A DNA stretch of 64,000 bases from assembly GCA_964351195.1 (NCBI GenBank), contig CAYGNI010000001.1:1-64000 (forward strand), read 5' to 3'. Shown here in pieces: positions 63,155 to 64,000 of this stretch. The stretch's first letter is position 1. Each line of letters starts with the position of its first letter. The notes below the pieces were generated by a model. The model was not told the origin of the DNA. It saw nothing but the letters and a program-made list of their open reading frames with translations, and ran no database searches. Source of the DNA: TMED27 sp964351195. GTDB taxonomy: Bacteria > Pseudomonadota > Alphaproteobacteria > Micavibrionales > Micavibrionaceae. The position numbers and the translations under genes are program-made.

Positions 63155-63456
63155 AATTGGCTAAAACAGTTAAATTTTTTACTTTAAAGTTAAGCAAAAC
63201 CTCGCCCTATGGTATACAAAATGTGTTAAGGAGAAATAGCTTTTGTTAAACCGTTCAAGACAAAAATTCTCTTTTAATACTCTTACAGATAGAAAAGTAT
63301 GCGAAAGGTCACGCGGAAAAATAGTCACTTGAGATAATGGGTGAGAAACGGGGTGGTTTTGGCATTCTCTGCGCGTTTCGGACAGGGGCATATCGGCAAA
63401 GCGCTCGGATCGCTGGGCTTCAGCGCGTAAATTCTCTACACCTGGTGGATTGGAAG

Positions 63457-63504
63457 GCTGAATGGCAGGGGTTGTAGTCTGCCTATAACTATTCTCCATT
63501 CAGC
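63457..63504 (+). repeat. Copy 3 of the conserved hairpin element, overlapping the AlkB gene end
   Basis: The core TGGCAGGGGTTGTAGTCTG (63463-63481) is identical to copy 2, and TATAACTATTCTC follows. Arms GCTGAATGG (63457-63465) and CCATTCAGC (63496-63504) pair perfectly. The right arm lies in the last codons of the minus-strand AlkB-like gene and its stop (63489-63491). The 330 bp before it, after the helicase, hold no gene I can support. Confidence 0.85.
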
Positions 63505-64000
63505 ACCATCGTCCGGAATGTAAGTGAAACACGGCGTGATCTATCCAACTTAAATCCATTTACGATGTCAGACTTACGTCCGGGGATTGCATGTGTCCAT
63601 TCGTAGCGAGCTGCGCCGGATAACACGATCAAGCTACGCCCTTGCAGGTATAGCTCCTCATTACGGCTATCACGCACATTCTGAAATTTCATCATTGCAC
63701 CTGAGCCAAGCGTAAGAGAAGCTATCGTCCCGCCAAAACACGGCACACAGTCCACATGAGCGGAGATACCCTGCCCCGGTTCATATTCATTGACGATGGC
63801 TTGATCGGGTGCGGTCTGAAAGATGTCCTGATCATGTAAACGCTTAGCTATCGGCTCTATCCATTCCGGTAATTCAGCGAGATACGCATCATTTGTAACC
63901 GCACGCGCTTTATAGTCATACTTGTAACCGTAGTGCTGTACGCGGCGTTTGAGATCGGTTAACCAAGTGTTTTGATCAATGGATTCTAGCAGTGCGCGCT
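63489..64000 (-). CDS. AlkB-like 2OG-Fe(II) dioxygenase, 5' end cut by the window
   Basis: The frame is open to the window edge, so the N-terminus is missing. The sequence has QHYGYKYDYKARA, NEYEPGQGISAHVDCVPCFG (iron-binding His and Asp), LSGAARYEWTHAIPGR (second His) and RRVSLTFRTM (2-oxoglutarate-binding Arg). It matches ALKBH8/AlkB-type demethylases that repair alkylated bases or modify tRNA. Its 3' end overlaps copy 3 of the hairpin element. Confidence 0.92.
   Translation of the reverse strand, partial: RALLESIDQNTWLTDLKRRVQHYGYKYDYKARAVTNDAYLAELPEWIEPIAKRLHDQDIFQTAPDQAIVNEYEPGQGISAHVDCVPCFGGTIASLTLGSGAMMKFQNVRDSRNEELYLQGRSLIVLSGAARYEWTHAIPGRKSDIVNGFKLDRSRRVSLTFRTMVLNGE

Noticed and set aside
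63179..63499. 106-codon minus-strand frame between the helicase and AlkB genes
   Set aside because: It starts inside hairpin copy 3, has no ribosome site and shows low-complexity, non-protein-like composition.
46207..63504. Hairpin elements as integron attC sites
   Set aside because: The GTT-like and AAC-like ends are in the opposite order from attC (RYYYAAC at the 5' end, GTTRRRY at the 3' end), and no integron integrase is visible.

Overview
The window looks like part of an alphaproteobacterial chromosome, possibly a Micavibrio-like lineage. That placement rests on the style of polA, pheS/pheT and rlmB, a tRNA-Tyr with encoded CCA, two RND pumps, many two-component proteins and an entericidin/CsbD/DUF1328/OmpA stress cluster. 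I could not test it by phylogeny. Most of the window is ordinary, moderately GC-rich core sequence. The segment from about 55.1 to 63.2 kb, and a smaller one at 46.1-48.0 kb, look more AT-rich and accessory.

Layout. 1-3.3 kb: a 5'-truncated serine recombinase, tRNA-Tyr, rlmB, and an orphan transcription unit with a good promoter and terminator. 3.4-8.0 kb: polA, a voltage-gated cation channel, and an alpha/beta hydrolase that has lost its nucleophile. 8.2-14.9 kb: the rpmI-rplT and pheS/pheT block; between pheS and pheT sit an acetyltransferase and an antisense gene for a large protein with a Cys-His-Asp region and a peptidoglycan-binding domain. 15-22.7 kb: a small-molecule kinase, fadD, a double cold-shock protein and an RND pump with its adaptor. 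22.8-31.6 kb: a signalling block of two paralogous histidine kinases, a hybrid kinase, a sigma-54 activator, an Hpt protein and a lone receiver. 31.6-35.4 kb: a CPA2 antiporter, then a diacylglycerol-kinase-like, ExoD and metallophosphoesterase operon. 35.7-39.5 kb: an RTX/adhesin-like protein with three almost identical 297-bp repeats. 39.6-46.0 kb: a TetR-controlled tripartite RND efflux operon with a perfect palindromic operator.

46.1-48.0 kb: a Fic AMP-transferase gene between IS6-family transposase remnants. 48.0-54.9 kb: a mostly minus-strand envelope-stress cluster (ECF sigma factor, CsbD-like, EF-hand, entericidin, DUF1328, CBS, OmpA, YceI, receivers). Four transcription units here, including the ECF gene, share a two-block promoter motif, so this looks like the sigma factor's own local regulon.

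55.1-63.5 kb: an island with a small HTH protein, a structured intergenic region, a 1629-residue protein I do not recognise, and, overlapping it by one base, an 835-residue SF2 helicase. This is the best candidate for an undescribed system. A short hairpin element with a conserved core and arms that differ between copies occurs four times in the same orientation: on both sides of the Fic gene and on both sides of the helicase island. It ties the two accessory modules together as cassette-like units. The window ends in an AlkB-like dioxygenase gene whose 3' end overlaps the last copy.
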